Positions 40,971 to 49,720 are shown, numbered from the stretch's first letter. The stretch is 64,000 nucleotides of DNA from ZC4RG20 sp036381515 (GCA_036381515.1 DASVCR010000103.1:1-64000), one strand, 5' to 3'. Numbers and translations are program-made. The notes: generated by a model from the sequence alone, not told the origin.

Positions 40971-42867
40971 CGACTTCCACTTCCTGCGGCCCGCGTGGCT
41001 CCTCGCGCTGCCGGTCGGCGTCGCGCTGATCGTCTACGCGTTCCGCGCGCACGCGAGCGGCGGGGCGTGGCGGCGCGTCGTCGACCGCGCGCTGCAGCCG
41101 TTCGTGCTGACGAGCGCGGACCGGTATACGGGCCGGCGCTGGCCGCTCGTCGCGGCCGTCGCCGCCTGGACGGTCGCGACCGTCGCGCTCGCGGGGCCCG
41201 CGTGGCAGCGCTTGCCGGTCCCGGCGTTTCGCACGAACGAGGCGCTCGTCGTCGCGCTCGACCTGTCGCGTTCGATGGATGCCGCGGATCTCGCGCCGAG
41301 CCGGCTCACGCGCGCGAAGCTGAAGCTTCTGTCGCTGCTCGATCGGCGCGACGGCGGCCAGACCGGGCTCGTCGTGTTCTCGACGCACGCGTTCACGGTC
41401 ACGCCGCTGACGACCGACACGCGCACGATCGCGTCGCTCGTCGCCGCGCTGACGACGGACATCATGCCGACCCAAGGCTCGAGCATCGCCGCCGGGATCG
41501 AGAAAGCCGCATCGCTGCTCCGCCAGGCGAACGTGACCGACGGCCGCATCCTGCTGATGACCGACGCCGAGCCGACGCCGGCCGACGTCGACGCCGTGCG
41601 CAGCGTCGCGGGCGACGGCATCGCCGTGAGCGTGCTCGCGGTCGGCACCGAGGACGGCGCGCCGATCCCTCAGCCGACCGGCGGGTTCGTGACCGACGGC
41701 AGCGGCAACGTCGTCGTCCCGAAGCTGGACGCACGGAGGCTCGCGGCGCTCGCCGCCGCCGGCGGCGGGCGCTTCTCGACGTTGACGGCCGACGACGGCG
41801 ATCTCGAGCGGCTCGAGCCGCCGCAGGAGGCGGGCGAGATCGTCGAGAGCGGCGAGGACACGCGGGTCGCCGACGTGTGGCAGGACGCGGGCCTCTACTT
41901 CGCGGTGCTGCTGCTGCCGCTCGTCGCGCTCGGCTTCAGGCGCGGCTGGATCGCGGTCTTCGCGCTGTGTCTGCTCGTGCCGCACCCGCAGGTCCGCGCG
42001 CAGGAGCCGGCCGAAGGCAGCGGCGCGGAGTCCGTCGGCGACGGTCTCGTCGACTGGTGGGCCTCGCTGTGGCGCCGCGCGGACCAGCGCGGCATGGACG
42101 CGATGGCCGCCGAGCGTCCCGAGCGGGCCGCGCGCCTCTTCGACGATCCGGAATGGCGCGCGGCCGCGCAGTACCGCGCCGGCGACTATTCGGCGAGCGC
42201 GCGCTCCCTCGCCGGCATCGATACCGCCGACGCGCACTACAACCGCGGCAACGCGCTCGCCCGCGCGGGCGAGATCGAGAGCGCGATCGCCGAGTACGAC
42301 CGCGCGCTCGAGCTCGATCCCGAGCACGAGGACGCGCGCTACAACCGCGACCTTCTGAAGGAACGGCTCGCGCAGAATCCGCCGCCGCAACAGCAGCAGT
42401 CGGCGGCCGGGCAGGAGCAGCAGGACGAGCAGCAGGGTCAGGGCGAGTCCGGCGATGCGCCGCAGCAGGCCCAGAACGGGGACACGGGCGGCGACGAGAC
42501 CCAGCAGGCGCGCGAAGGATCCGAATCGCAGCCGTCGCAGGGCGAGCCCGGCGACGACGGCGAGCAGAGCGACGGCGCCGAGCCGCAGGTCGCGAGCGCG
42601 GAGCCGGGCGAGCCGTCGGACGAAGGCCAGGCCGACGCGGACGCCGAGCCCGACGACGCGGACGCCGAGCAGGCGGATGCGGAGGGCGAGCCGGCCGCGA
42701 GCGACGATCTCGAGCGGTGGGCATCGGACCAGGCGGCCGAGCAGTGGCTGCGCCGGATCCGCCAGGATCCGGGCGGGTTGCTGAGGCGGAAGTTCCTGTA
42801 TCAGTACCAGCGGCTCGGCATCGACCAGGACGGCCGCTATACGCGCGACGAGGCACAGCCATGGTGA
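40963..42867 (+). CDS. BatB-BatC fusion: VWA plus TPR protein
   Basis: A 634-residue protein combining a BatB-like membrane VWA domain with a BatC-like TPR segment. The VWA part has MIDAS VALDLSRSMDAAD near residue 97, flanked by transmembrane helices near residues 15, 60 and 310. The TPR part has AHYNRGNALARAGEIESAIAEYDRAL near residue 425. A roughly 120-residue low-complexity region (about 470-590), rich in Gln, Glu, Asp and Gly, follows. The C-terminus (LRRKFLYQYQRLG) is conserved in BatB/C fusions. It overlaps both neighbours, so expression is coupled. Confidence 0.88.
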   Translation: MLDDFHFLRPAWLLALPVGVALIVYAFRAHASGGAWRRVVDRALQPFVLTSADRYTGRRWPLVAAVAAWTVATVALAGPAWQRLPVPAFRTNEALVVALDLSRSMDAADLAPSRLTRAKLKLLSLLDRRDGGQTGLVVFSTHAFTVTPLTTDTRTIASLVAALTTDIMPTQGSSIAAGIEKAASLLRQANVTDGRILLMTDAEPTPADVDAVRSVAGDGIAVSVLAVGTEDGAPIPQPTGGFVTDGSGNVVVPKLDARRLAALAAAGGGRFSTLTADDGDLERLEPPQEAGEIVESGEDTRVADVWQDAGLYFAVLLLPLVALGFRRGWIAVFALCLLVPHPQVRAQEPAEGSGAESVGDGLVDWWASLWRRADQRGMDAMAAERPERAARLFDDPEWRAAAQYRAGDYSASARSLAGIDTADAHYNRGNALARAGEIESAIAEYDRALELDPEHEDARYNRDLLKERLAQNPPPQQQQSAAGQEQQDEQQGQGESGDAPQQAQNGDTGGDETQQAREGSESQPSQGEPGDDGEQSDGAEPQVASAEPGEPSDEGQADADAEPDDADAEQADAEGEPAASDDLERWASDQAAEQWLRRIRQDPGGLLRRKFLYQYQRLGIDQDGRYTRDEAQPW

Positions 42868-44543
42868 GCGGGGCGATGCGGCGAGCGGCACTCGTTCTGC
42901 TGCTGTGGCTCGCGGCCGCGGCGGGCGGCGTCGCGCAGGACGTCGAGGTCGTCGCGAGCGTCGACCGCACCGAGCCGCGCGAGAACGAATCCTTCACTTA
43001 TGTGCTGCGTGCGGAAGGACGCGTGCGCGGGCAGCCCGACATCAGTCCGCTGCTCGAGCTGTTCGAGGTGCTCTCGTCGTCGGAGTCGACGCGCATCCAG
43101 ATCGTGGGCGGGCGCGCGGAGCAGGTCGTCGAGTGGATCTATCAGCTGATGCCGAAGCAGGCCGGCAAGGCGCTGATCCCGCCGATCGAGGTCGGCGGCA
43201 CGTTCTCCAACCCGGTCGAGATCGAGGTGCTGCCGGCGGTGGCGGACGCCGACGTGCCGGGCGACATCTTCCTCGAGGTCGAGGTGTCGCCGGAGCGGGT
43301 CTACGTCCAGTCGCAGCTCGTCTACACGCTGCGGCTCTTCGTCGGCACGATGACCGGCCGCGCGACGATCACGCCGCCGCGGATCACGGGCGGCGAGGCG
43401 ATCGTCGAGCGTCTCGGCGACGACCGCGAGTATCGGGCGACGCGCGGCAACCGTGACTTCTCGGTGCGCGAGCGGCGCTTCGCGATCTTTCCGCAGCAGG
43501 CGGGCAAGCTGACGATCGGTCCCGCGACGTTCGAGGCGATGGTCCTTCCCCCGCGGGGGTTCTCGCGGCTCGAGCGTCACGAGTCGGAGCCCGTCGAGAT
43601 CGACGTGCTGCCGGCCGTGCCGCCGCCCGCGTCGCATCCGAGGGCCGCGTGGCTGCCGGCCCACCGGCTCGAGCTCGACGAGCGCTGGAGCACCGATCCG
43701 CCCGAGCTCGTCGTCGGCGTGCCGACGACCCGCACGCTGACGATCGAAGCCGAAGGGCTGCTCGAGACGCAGCTCCCGGAGCTCGAGCTGCCGCAGGCTT
43801 CGGGCGTCCGGATGTACGCGGATCGCCCGGAGCTCGACCGGACGGTGACCGGGTCCGGCCTCGTCGCCCGCCGGGTCGAGCGTTACGCCGTGCTGCCGCA
43901 GGCGCCGGGCGACGCGGAGCTGCCCGGCGTCGAGCTGCCGTGGTTCGATGTCGATACGGGGCGATGGGAGATCGCATCCGTTCCGTCGCGCGTGCTCGAC
44001 GTGAAGCCGGGATCGGCGCCCGATCCTTTGCCCGATCCGCAGCCCGCGCCGTCCGCCGACCAGCCGGCCGCAGCGCCGGCGTCGCCGCCGCCTCCGGCCG
44101 CGAACCCGTGGCCGCTCGTCAGCGCGGCGCTCGGCGTGGGCTGGGCGGTGACGCTGCTCCTCTGGTGGCGGTCGAGCCGGCCGCTGCGGCCTCGAGCCGC
44201 GCAGGACGCGGCGCCGCCGAAGCGGCCCACGGCGCGCGGCGCGCTGAAGCGGCTCAAGGCCGCGTGCGACCGCAACGACCCCGAGGCCGCGCGGACCGCG
44301 TTGCTCGACTGGGCCGCGGAGCGCTTCCCGGACGACGTGCCGCGCTCGCTCGGCGCGCTCGCGGCGCGTCTGCCGGAGGACGCGGCCGCGGCGGTCATCG
44401 AGCTCGAGGGTGCGCTCTATGCGCCGCGCGGACGCGACTGGAACGGCCGCGCGCTCGCGGCAGCGCTCGATGCCCGGAGCACGCCAGGTCACGGACGGCC
44501 GGCACGGCGCCAGGACGACCCGCTGCTGCCGCTTTATCGGTGA
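42861..44543 (+). CDS. batD: BatD-like oxygen-tolerance protein
   Basis: A 560-residue envelope protein with a signal peptide (ALVLLLWLAAAAGGVAQ), three beta-sandwich repeats, a Pro/Ala-rich linker near residue 400, a transmembrane helix (PLVSAALGVGWAVTLLLWW) and a cytosolic helical tail. YQLMPKQAGKALIPPIEVGG near residue 95 and FAIFPQQAGKLTIGPATFEA near 210 are the duplicated BatD motif. ATG 42861 overlaps the stop of the BatB-C fusion; ATG 42876 is a second option. It is last in the operon, and a weak hairpin (44550-44567) follows. Confidence 0.88.
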   Translation: MVSGAMRRAALVLLLWLAAAAGGVAQDVEVVASVDRTEPRENESFTYVLRAEGRVRGQPDISPLLELFEVLSSSESTRIQIVGGRAEQVVEWIYQLMPKQAGKALIPPIEVGGTFSNPVEIEVLPAVADADVPGDIFLEVEVSPERVYVQSQLVYTLRLFVGTMTGRATITPPRITGGEAIVERLGDDREYRATRGNRDFSVRERRFAIFPQQAGKLTIGPATFEAMVLPPRGFSRLERHESEPVEIDVLPAVPPPASHPRAAWLPAHRLELDERWSTDPPELVVGVPTTRTLTIEAEGLLETQLPELELPQASGVRMYADRPELDRTVTGSGLVARRVERYAVLPQAPGDAELPGVELPWFDVDTGRWEIASVPSRVLDVKPGSAPDPLPDPQPAPSADQPAAAPASPPPPAANPWPLVSAALGVGWAVTLLLWWRSSRPLRPRAAQDAAPPKRPTARGALKRLKAACDRNDPEAARTALLDWAAERFPDDVPRSLGALAARLPEDAAAAVIELEGALYAPRGRDWNGRALAAALDARSTPGHGRPARRQDDPLLPLYR

Positions 44544-44666
44544 CGATCACGAACCGTGACGCGGTTCGCGGCCTTCTCGCGGATTGGCGGAGTGTGACCT
44601 GATTGGCCGCGTGCGCCGGCCGATTGGGGCATTCTGCCGGCCTCTCGAGCTCGTTCGATCACACCG

Positions 44667-45884
44667 ATGGAGCGGCCCGCTCTCGATCGCGCCAGTGTCA
44701 GATCTCCGTATGCCGATCAGCTGAACCAGGGCTTTCCCGGTCTGCGGTTCAATGAGCTGCTCGAGAAGGAGTTTCGCGACTTTTATCTCGCGCAGAACCT
44801 GTCGCGCGGGCGCCTCGTGCTGCTGATCGCGCTCGTGCCGGTCTGCACCGTCGCGCTGATCCAGCTTCTGATCGACGCGCCGACGTACGGGCTCACGTCA
44901 TGGCGGCTCGGCCTGCTGTTCCCGCTGATGCTCGCGACGGCCGGGGCGATGTACCTGCCGATCGCGAAGCGCTATCAGACCGAGATCGCCGGGATCAGCG
45001 TGCTCGGCGGGGGCCTTTTGGTCACGTACTTCTCGCACGTCGAGCTCGTGCAAGGCGGCCCGAACCTGCTCGGCGCGCAGATGCTCGCGATCCTGTTCGC
45101 GTGCCTGTTCCTCGGGCTCCTGTTCGACGTCGCTATGGCCATCGGCAGCCTGCTTCTGTCGTGGCATCTCGTCGCCGCGGTGATCGTCGGCGTGCCGACC
45201 GAGGAGATGTGGTACTCGGCCGCGCTGCTCGGCACCGCGGCCGGCGCGGCGCTGATCACGACGTACAAGCTCGAGCACATCACGCGAACGAGCTTCCTCG
45301 AGACGCGTCTCTTGCACACGCTCGCGGAGCGCGACGGCATGACGGGGCTCTACAACCGGCGCATCTTCGACGATTACGCGAAGCGCATCTGGCGGCAGTC
45401 GCGGCGCGAGGGGCAGGCGCTGACGATCGTCATGGTCGATATCGACGACTTCAAGGTCTACAACGATCTCTACGGGCATCAGGCCGGCGACGACACGTTG
45501 AAGAAGGTCGCGGAGACGATCGCGCGCTGCGCGAAGCGCCCGTTCGACTTCACGGCACGCTACGGCGGCGAGGAGTTCGTGCTGCTGCTGTACGGCCCCC
45601 CGAGCGACTACTCGCGCTCGCTGCCGGAGCAGATTCGTCTCGACGTGCTCGCGCTCGCGATCCCGCACGAGGGATCGCGCGTCGCGGACGTCGTCACGGT
45701 CAGCGTCGGCGTCGCGGTCGTCGAGCCGAACTCGACGCGCAGTCTCGCGGGCGCCATCCAGATCGCCGACGAGGCGCTCTATCAGGCGAAGCAGGAAGGG
45801 CGCAATCGCGTCGTCTTCAAGCTCGCCGGGGACGTCGAAGCCGAGACCGGCAATTTCCTGATGCGCTGGAGCGCCGGCTCCTGA
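44667..45884 (+). CDS. Membrane-bound diguanylate cyclase (GGDEF)
   Basis: A 405-residue inner-membrane protein. After a 50-residue soluble N-terminus, six hydrophobic segments (about residues 50-200) form a small sensor, followed by a GGDEF domain. The catalytic site reads ARYGGEEFVLLLYG near residue 298. The I-site RPFD sits exactly five residues before it, and MVDIDDFKVYNDLYGH carries the metal/substrate Asp residues. It should synthesise c-di-GMP with feedback inhibition. The ligand of the membrane sensor is unknown. It stands alone between the Bat operon and the repeat element. Confidence 0.9.
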   Translation: MERPALDRASVRSPYADQLNQGFPGLRFNELLEKEFRDFYLAQNLSRGRLVLLIALVPVCTVALIQLLIDAPTYGLTSWRLGLLFPLMLATAGAMYLPIAKRYQTEIAGISVLGGGLLVTYFSHVELVQGGPNLLGAQMLAILFACLFLGLLFDVAMAIGSLLLSWHLVAAVIVGVPTEEMWYSAALLGTAAGAALITTYKLEHITRTSFLETRLLHTLAERDGMTGLYNRRIFDDYAKRIWRQSRREGQALTIVMVDIDDFKVYNDLYGHQAGDDTLKKVAETIARCAKRPFDFTARYGGEEFVLLLYGPPSDYSRSLPEQIRLDVLALAIPHEGSRVADVVTVSVGVAVVEPNSTRSLAGAIQIADEALYQAKQEGRNRVVFKLAGDVEAETGNFLMRWSAGS

Positions 45885-45967
45885 TCCTTCTGCCAACGCG
45901 TCGCGCGGCGTCCTGATTCTCCCGCCGACGCGCGTCGTCGTTCGTGAACGTTTGAGCGTCGGCGGTG

Positions 45968-46087
45968 GGCCGTGGGCGCGTCGTATTGCCCTTTGCCGGA
46001 CCGCCGTGAATACATCCCTGTAGGCTTCGCGCGCGCCATCCCTGGCGCGCACGATCCGGCAAAGGGCAATACGACGCACCCACGGCC
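45968..46087. repeat. Long hairpin 1 with conserved core loop
   Basis: Arms 45968-46000 and 46055-46087 are complementary at 32 of 33 positions. The 54-nt loop contains the core CCGTGAATACATCCCTGTAG... (46004-46051), which itself folds into TACA-TCCC-TGTA and GCGCGCC-ATCCCT-GGCGCGC. Confidence 0.9.
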
Positions 46088-46133
46088 AGGACACGGCGTG
46101 CCGTTCACGAACGACGAGTCGGGCGCACCGCTC

Positions 46134-46232
46134 GTCGATGGCACGCCGTCGAGGAGGGCACGGTCGATGGCACGCCGCAACGAAAGGTTGTCGATGGCAC
46201 GCCGCCGAGGAAGCTTTGTCGATGGCACGCCG
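46134..46232. repeat. Four-copy ~28-bp tandem repeat
   Basis: GTCGATGGCACGCCG occurs four times, starting at 46134, 46163, 46190 and 46218 (periods 29, 27 and 28). The intervening 12-14 bp are degenerate and share an AGGA/AAGG purine patch. Confidence 0.85.
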
Positions 46233-46239
46233 CCAAGGA

Positions 46240-46353
46240 GGGCGCTGCGTGATATGCGCGTCTTGGGGACCGTGCGCGCCAGGGATGGCGCGCCCGGAGC
46301 CTACAAGGAAGTATTCACGGCGGTCCCCAAGACGCGCATATCACGCAGCGCCC
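46240..46353. repeat. Long hairpin 2 with the same core inverted
   Basis: Arms 46240-46272 and 46321-46353 are perfectly complementary over 33 bp and unrelated in sequence to those of hairpin 1. The 48-nt loop is the reverse complement of the hairpin 1 core with four differences. Confidence 0.9.
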
Positions 46354-46443
46354 GACCACCACCGACGCTCACGAACGCCACCACCGACGCTCACCAACGC
46401 CCGCCCGCCACCGACGCTTGAACGTTCATGAACGCCGCCGCTC

Positions 46444-46863
46444 CTACCACTTACCGACGTTCGGCATCGACGCCCACGGCTCCTGCGGCGGCTTCGCGCC
46501 GCCCTTCTGCAGCAGCTCGATCGAGATGTTGTCCGGCGAGCGCACGAATGCCATGCGGCCGTCGCGGGGCGGCCGGTTGATCGTGACGCCCATGTCCATG
46601 AGACGCTGGCACGTCGCGTAGATGTCGTCGACCTCGTACGCGACGTGGCCGAAGTTCCGTCCTTCCCCGTAGGGCTCCGGATCCCAGTTGTACGTCAGCT
46701 CGAGCTGCGCATCCTCCTGGCCCTCGGGCGCCAGGAATACCAGCGTGAAGCGGCCGGCCTCGTGATCCATACGCCTGATCTCCTTGAGGCCGAGCTTCCG
46801 GCAGTAGAAATCGAGCGACTCCTCGAGATTGCTGACGCGCACCATCGTATGCAGATAACGCAA
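46444..46863 (-). CDS. gloA: Lactoylglutathione lyase (glyoxalase I)
   Basis: A 139-residue vicinal-oxygen-chelate enzyme isomerising the methylglyoxal-glutathione hemithioacetal to S-lactoylglutathione. Metal ligands appear in order: His5 (YLHTMVRV), Glu56 (AQLELTYN), His73 (NFGHVAYEV) and Glu121 (ISIELLQ). The C-terminus is longer than usual by about ten residues. The start is TTG at 46863 with GGAGGA six bases upstream; no ATG fits. It shares an AT-rich divergent promoter region with the hydrolase gene at 46980. Its end abuts the composite repeat. Confidence 0.92.
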   Translation of the reverse strand: MRYLHTMVRVSNLEESLDFYCRKLGLKEIRRMDHEAGRFTLVFLAPEGQEDAQLELTYNWDPEPYGEGRNFGHVAYEVDDIYATCQRLMDMGVTINRPPRDGRMAFVRSPDNISIELLQKGGAKPPQEPWASMPNVGKW

Positions 46864-46920
46864 GGCACATCCTCCGCTGCGGCCGCCCCGGTCGTGCTTG
46901 TCCGTGGCCGCCGCCTCATG

Positions 46921-46948
46921 TTGTGACCAGAGCTCTCACGACTATACA
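46921..46948 (+). promoter_or_regulatory. Sigma-70-like promoter for the lipase-like hydrolase
   Basis: TTGTGA (46921-46926), 16-bp spacer, TATACA (46943-46948). A start near 46955 rules out the upstream GTG at 46923 as initiator. The same AT-rich stretch reads TATAGT on the other strand and may also serve gloA. Confidence 0.5.
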
Positions 46949-46979
46949 TTCTACGGTTTGCCCGCTCGACCTCGTCGCC

Positions 46980-47936
46980 TTGACCACGCCACGCCTCATC
47001 TTCGTGCCCGGCATGAAGCCGAAGCCTCCGCCGCGGCTCCACAAGCGCGAGCTGCTCCGCACGCTCGTCGCCGGGCTCGCGTGGGCGCGGCCCGAGGCGG
47101 CGCGCCTGCTGCGCGACAACAGCGACTGGTTCACGCTCGTCTCGTGGACGCACCGCTTCTACGGCCGCTATCGGGACATCACCCTCGACATCCCCGGCAT
47201 CGACCGGCTGCTGCAGCAGCCCGAGCCTAGCGAGGAGGATCTGCGCGAGATCGATTCGGCGGCACGGCGCGTCAAACGCCTCGTGCACTTCGTCGGCGAC
47301 GCGCTGCCTCTTTTCGGCCGACTCGTCGCGCGTCCGGAGCTCCGGCTGACGATGCGCGAGGTGCTGCGCTACTTCAGCGACGAGGGCGGCGTCGCGAGCG
47401 AGATTCGCGGGCTCCTGAAGACCGTGCTGCGGCAGGCCTGGCGCGCGAACGAGCGCGTGCTCCTGATCGGTCACAGCCTGGGCTCGGTGATCGCATACGA
47501 CACGCTGTGGGAGCTGTCGCGACAGGATGGCGATACGCGCCGCGTCGAGCTCTTCATGACGCTCGGCAGCCCGCTCGCGACACGCTTCATCCGCCGCTCG
47601 CTGCGCGGATCCGACCGCACCGGCGCCGAGCGGTATCCTGCGAACATCGTGCGCTGGGTCAACTACGCGGCGAAGGGCGAGATGACGGCGCTGCGCCCGG
47701 TGCGGCCCTACTTCTCGGAGATGCTCGAGCTCGGGCTCGTCGAGTCGATCGAGGACGCCGAGCTCTACAACCACTTCCGCAGCGAGATCGGCTTGAACGT
47801 GCACATGTCGTACGGCTACCTCGCGAACGCGCTCGTCGCCGGGAGAATCGCCGACTGGCTGCTCGCGGACGCGCCGCAGCACGAGCTCGCTTCGGGCGCC
47901 GCGGCGCCGCCGCCCGCGGGCTCCGAGGGCTACTGA
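46980..47936 (+). CDS. Lipase-like alpha/beta hydrolase
   Basis: About 318 residues. The fold starts RLIFVPGMKPKPPP, and the nucleophile elbow is VLLIGHSLGSVIAYDTLWEL near residue 162, a classic GHSLG serine. ELFMTLGSPLATRFIRR follows, as in cytosolic triacylglycerol-lipase-like proteins. A middle helical insertion (about residues 55-140) is unassigned. TTG at 46980 is preferred because the promoter lies upstream of it; an ATG eleven codons in (MKPKPP) is possible. Substrate is unknown, probably a lipid or ester. It ends 7 bp inside the convergent OmpA-family gene. Confidence 0.75.
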   Translation: MTTPRLIFVPGMKPKPPPRLHKRELLRTLVAGLAWARPEAARLLRDNSDWFTLVSWTHRFYGRYRDITLDIPGIDRLLQQPEPSEEDLREIDSAARRVKRLVHFVGDALPLFGRLVARPELRLTMREVLRYFSDEGGVASEIRGLLKTVLRQAWRANERVLLIGHSLGSVIAYDTLWELSRQDGDTRRVELFMTLGSPLATRFIRRSLRGSDRTGAERYPANIVRWVNYAAKGEMTALRPVRPYFSEMLELGLVESIEDAELYNHFRSEIGLNVHMSYGYLANALVAGRIADWLLADAPQHELASGAAAPPPAGSEGY

Positions 47937-49378
47937 ATCTGCGGCTGGATCCTGATGTCGATGCGCCGATTGCGCTCGCGGCCCTGCGCCGTCTCGTTGT
48001 TCGCGATCGGCCGCGTCTCGCCGTAGCCGACGGCCGACAGACGGAACGCGGGGACGCCGAGCTCGTTCGTCAGGAAGCTGCTGATCGCCTCGGCCCGGCG
48101 CCGCGACAGGGCCATGTTCGACTCGTCGCCGCCGTACGAATCCGTGTGGCCTTCGATCACGGCCTGCGAGTTCGGGAACACGTCGAGCGCCTGTCGCACC
48201 TTCTCGAGCAGCGGACGATGCGAGTCGTCGACGTCCGATTGCCCGCTCGGGAACGTGAGGCCGACCATGCGCAGCACGATCTCGTTGCCCTCGCGCGAGA
48301 CACGGGCCTCGTCGCGCTCGAACATCCGCTCGACGGCTTCGAACTGCTGCCTGACGCGTTCTTCGGCCTCGAGCCGCTGGATCAGCGCGACGCGCTCCTG
48401 CGAGACGCCGCCGAGCCGCTCGTCGAGCTCGCGGATCTCTTCCTCGAGCTCGACGATGCGCGCGCGGCTCGTCTCGACGTCGAGCTGCGCCTCGCGCTGC
48501 TGCTCGCGCAGGTCCTCGATGTACGCGACGAGGTCGTCCGCGATCGGTTCGACGCCCCGATCGAGATCCGCCGACATGTCGGCTGCCGCCGCGATCTGAA
48601 TCAGCGGCTCCTCGTACGCGAGGATCACGTCCTCGAGCTCCCAGCCCTCGTCCCGCATCGTGCGGATGCGCTCGGCGAGATGGATCGCGTGGCGGGCCTC
48701 GTAGTTCGCCTGCTGCGCGAGGCTGCGCGGCAGATCGGTGTCGTAGCGGTTCTCGCTCAGCTCGCGCTCCGCGCGCTCGAGGAGCTCGCGAGCGCGCGCG
48801 AGCGTCTTCGGCGCATAGCGCTGGACGCGCGCCTGCTCGGCCTCGGCGAGCAGCGCGCGCGTCTGGCTCAAGTACTGCGCCTTGATTGCGGTCAGCTCGG
48901 CGTCGCGATAGAGCGACTCCGCTTCCTCGGCGCGGCTGCGCGCACCGCGGATGTCGCCTGCCTCGAGCCGGCGCATCGCGCTCTCGAACACGTCTTCGGC
49001 GTTGGCCCAGATCGGCGCGGCGAAGGTATCGGCCCGCGCGTTGACGGCGTCGTCGCGCGTCTTGATCAGCGAAGCGAGCGTGATCTTGGCGATCGACGCT
49101 GCCTCCGCGGCCGCATTGAACGCCTGCGTCGCGTCGGCGAGCCGATTACGGATGCGCTCCATGTTGCGGCCGCGCTCGAAGTCCTCCTCGGCCGCCGCGT
49201 AGGCCTCGCGCCCGCGCTCGAACGCGGCCGGCGCGAGGCGCTCGGCCTCGGCCTCGAACGCGGCCGACCGCGCGGCGTCGGCCTGTGCGAACAGCGTGGC
49301 GCGCAGATCCTCCTGCGCCACGCTCGGGGTCGCGAGCACGAGTGCAAGGAGCGAGACGGCAAGAATTCTCATGGGCAT
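47930..49378 (-). CDS. OmpA-family envelope protein with long coiled-coil region
   Basis: A 482-residue exported protein with signal peptide RILAVSLLALVLATPSVAQ. A DUF4398-like helical domain (about residues 25-250) is rich in Ala/Glu/Arg. A coiled coil (about 300-365; EEEIRELDERLGGVSQERVAL) and a C-terminal OmpA peptidoglycan-binding domain follow. That domain has TFPSGQSDVDDS, VIEGHTDSYGGDESNMALSRRRAEAISSFL and ERNRRIDIRI. It would link the outer membrane and peptidoglycan. ATG 49378 starts MPMRIL. A consensus -35 lies upstream. Confidence 0.87.
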   Translation of the reverse strand: MPMRILAVSLLALVLATPSVAQEDLRATLFAQADAARSAAFEAEAERLAPAAFERGREAYAAAEEDFERGRNMERIRNRLADATQAFNAAAEAASIAKITLASLIKTRDDAVNARADTFAAPIWANAEDVFESAMRRLEAGDIRGARSRAEEAESLYRDAELTAIKAQYLSQTRALLAEAEQARVQRYAPKTLARARELLERAERELSENRYDTDLPRSLAQQANYEARHAIHLAERIRTMRDEGWELEDVILAYEEPLIQIAAAADMSADLDRGVEPIADDLVAYIEDLREQQREAQLDVETSRARIVELEEEIRELDERLGGVSQERVALIQRLEAEERVRQQFEAVERMFERDEARVSREGNEIVLRMVGLTFPSGQSDVDDSHRPLLEKVRQALDVFPNSQAVIEGHTDSYGGDESNMALSRRRAEAISSFLTNELGVPAFRLSAVGYGETRPIANNETAQGRERNRRIDIRIQPQIQ

Positions 49379-49405
49379 CACGTCGCCGGACCCGAAGATC
49401 CGCCT

Positions 49406-49434
49406 AAGTAAGCGTCCGGCCGAAACTATGTCAA
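49406..49434 (-). promoter_or_regulatory. Sigma-70 promoter of the OmpA-family gene
   Basis: Minus strand: TTGACA (49434-49429), exactly 17 bp, TTACTT (49411-49406). The -35 is a perfect consensus. Start of transcription near 49399, about 20 nt before ATG 49378. Confidence 0.7.
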
Positions 49435-49519
49435 GGTGCCGCATGCGCCGGAATGTCGCGCTGCCGATATTGTGCACGCGTTCACAGACGGTTCATTCCG
49501 CCTTTCCTAAAGTGCGCCC

Positions 49520-49720
49520 ATGGGCGTCAAGTACTACACGCACTTCATCCTGACCGGCGCACCCGGCGAGGGCGGCGACCAGGAGTTCAGCGGAGTCGTG
49601 GAGGTCAACCAGGCGACCGAGCACCGGTATGGGGTGAAGGACATCGAGGCCTTGCTGGCCCGCAATTTCGACCTTCACTCGAACGACGTGCGCGTGATCA
49701 ACTGGGCCCGTTTGCAGTAA
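49520..49720 (+). CDS. Conserved-looking small protein, 66 residues, unknown function
   Basis: The peptide starts MGVKYYTHFILTGAPGEGG and ends HSNDVRVINWARLQ. It has no signal or membrane segment; it is soluble with an alternating pattern that suggests a small alpha/beta fold. A complete transcription unit is implied: it has its own upstream gap (divergent from the OmpA-family gene) and a strong intrinsic terminator 49 bp past the stop. I do not recognise a family. Confidence 0.7.
   Translation: MGVKYYTHFILTGAPGEGGDQEFSGVVEVNQATEHRYGVKDIEALLARNFDLHSNDVRVINWARLQ

Larger units (their letters stand above)
45939..46434. repeat. Composite nested-palindrome element (non-coding, MITE-like)
   Basis: This fills the 559-bp gap 45885-46443. 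Its ends are inverted repeats: 45939-45962 and 46411-46434 are complementary at 21 of 24 bases. Inside are two long hairpins (45968-46087 and 46240-46353) whose loops carry the same 48-bp core in opposite orientation. A 28-bp tandem array (46134-46232) and three CCGACGCT units (46362, 46384, 46411) complete it. No frame is gene-like. The end sequence recurs internally (GTTCACGAACGACGAG near 46103). Confidence 0.8.

Noticed and set aside
44618..44640. TTGGGGCATTCTGCC before the membrane cyclase as a sigma-54 promoter
   Set aside because: GG and GC are two bases too close.
46134..46232. Possible CRISPR array
   Set aside because: Repeat units are 15 bp with 12-14 bp interruptions that are themselves similar. 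There are only four copies and no cas genes, so this is a plain tandem repeat.
45972..46431. Open frames running through the composite repeat (for example a 149-codon frame)
   Set aside because: They consist of repeated Arg/Ala-rich words read through palindromes, lack ribosome sites and have no family-like sequence.
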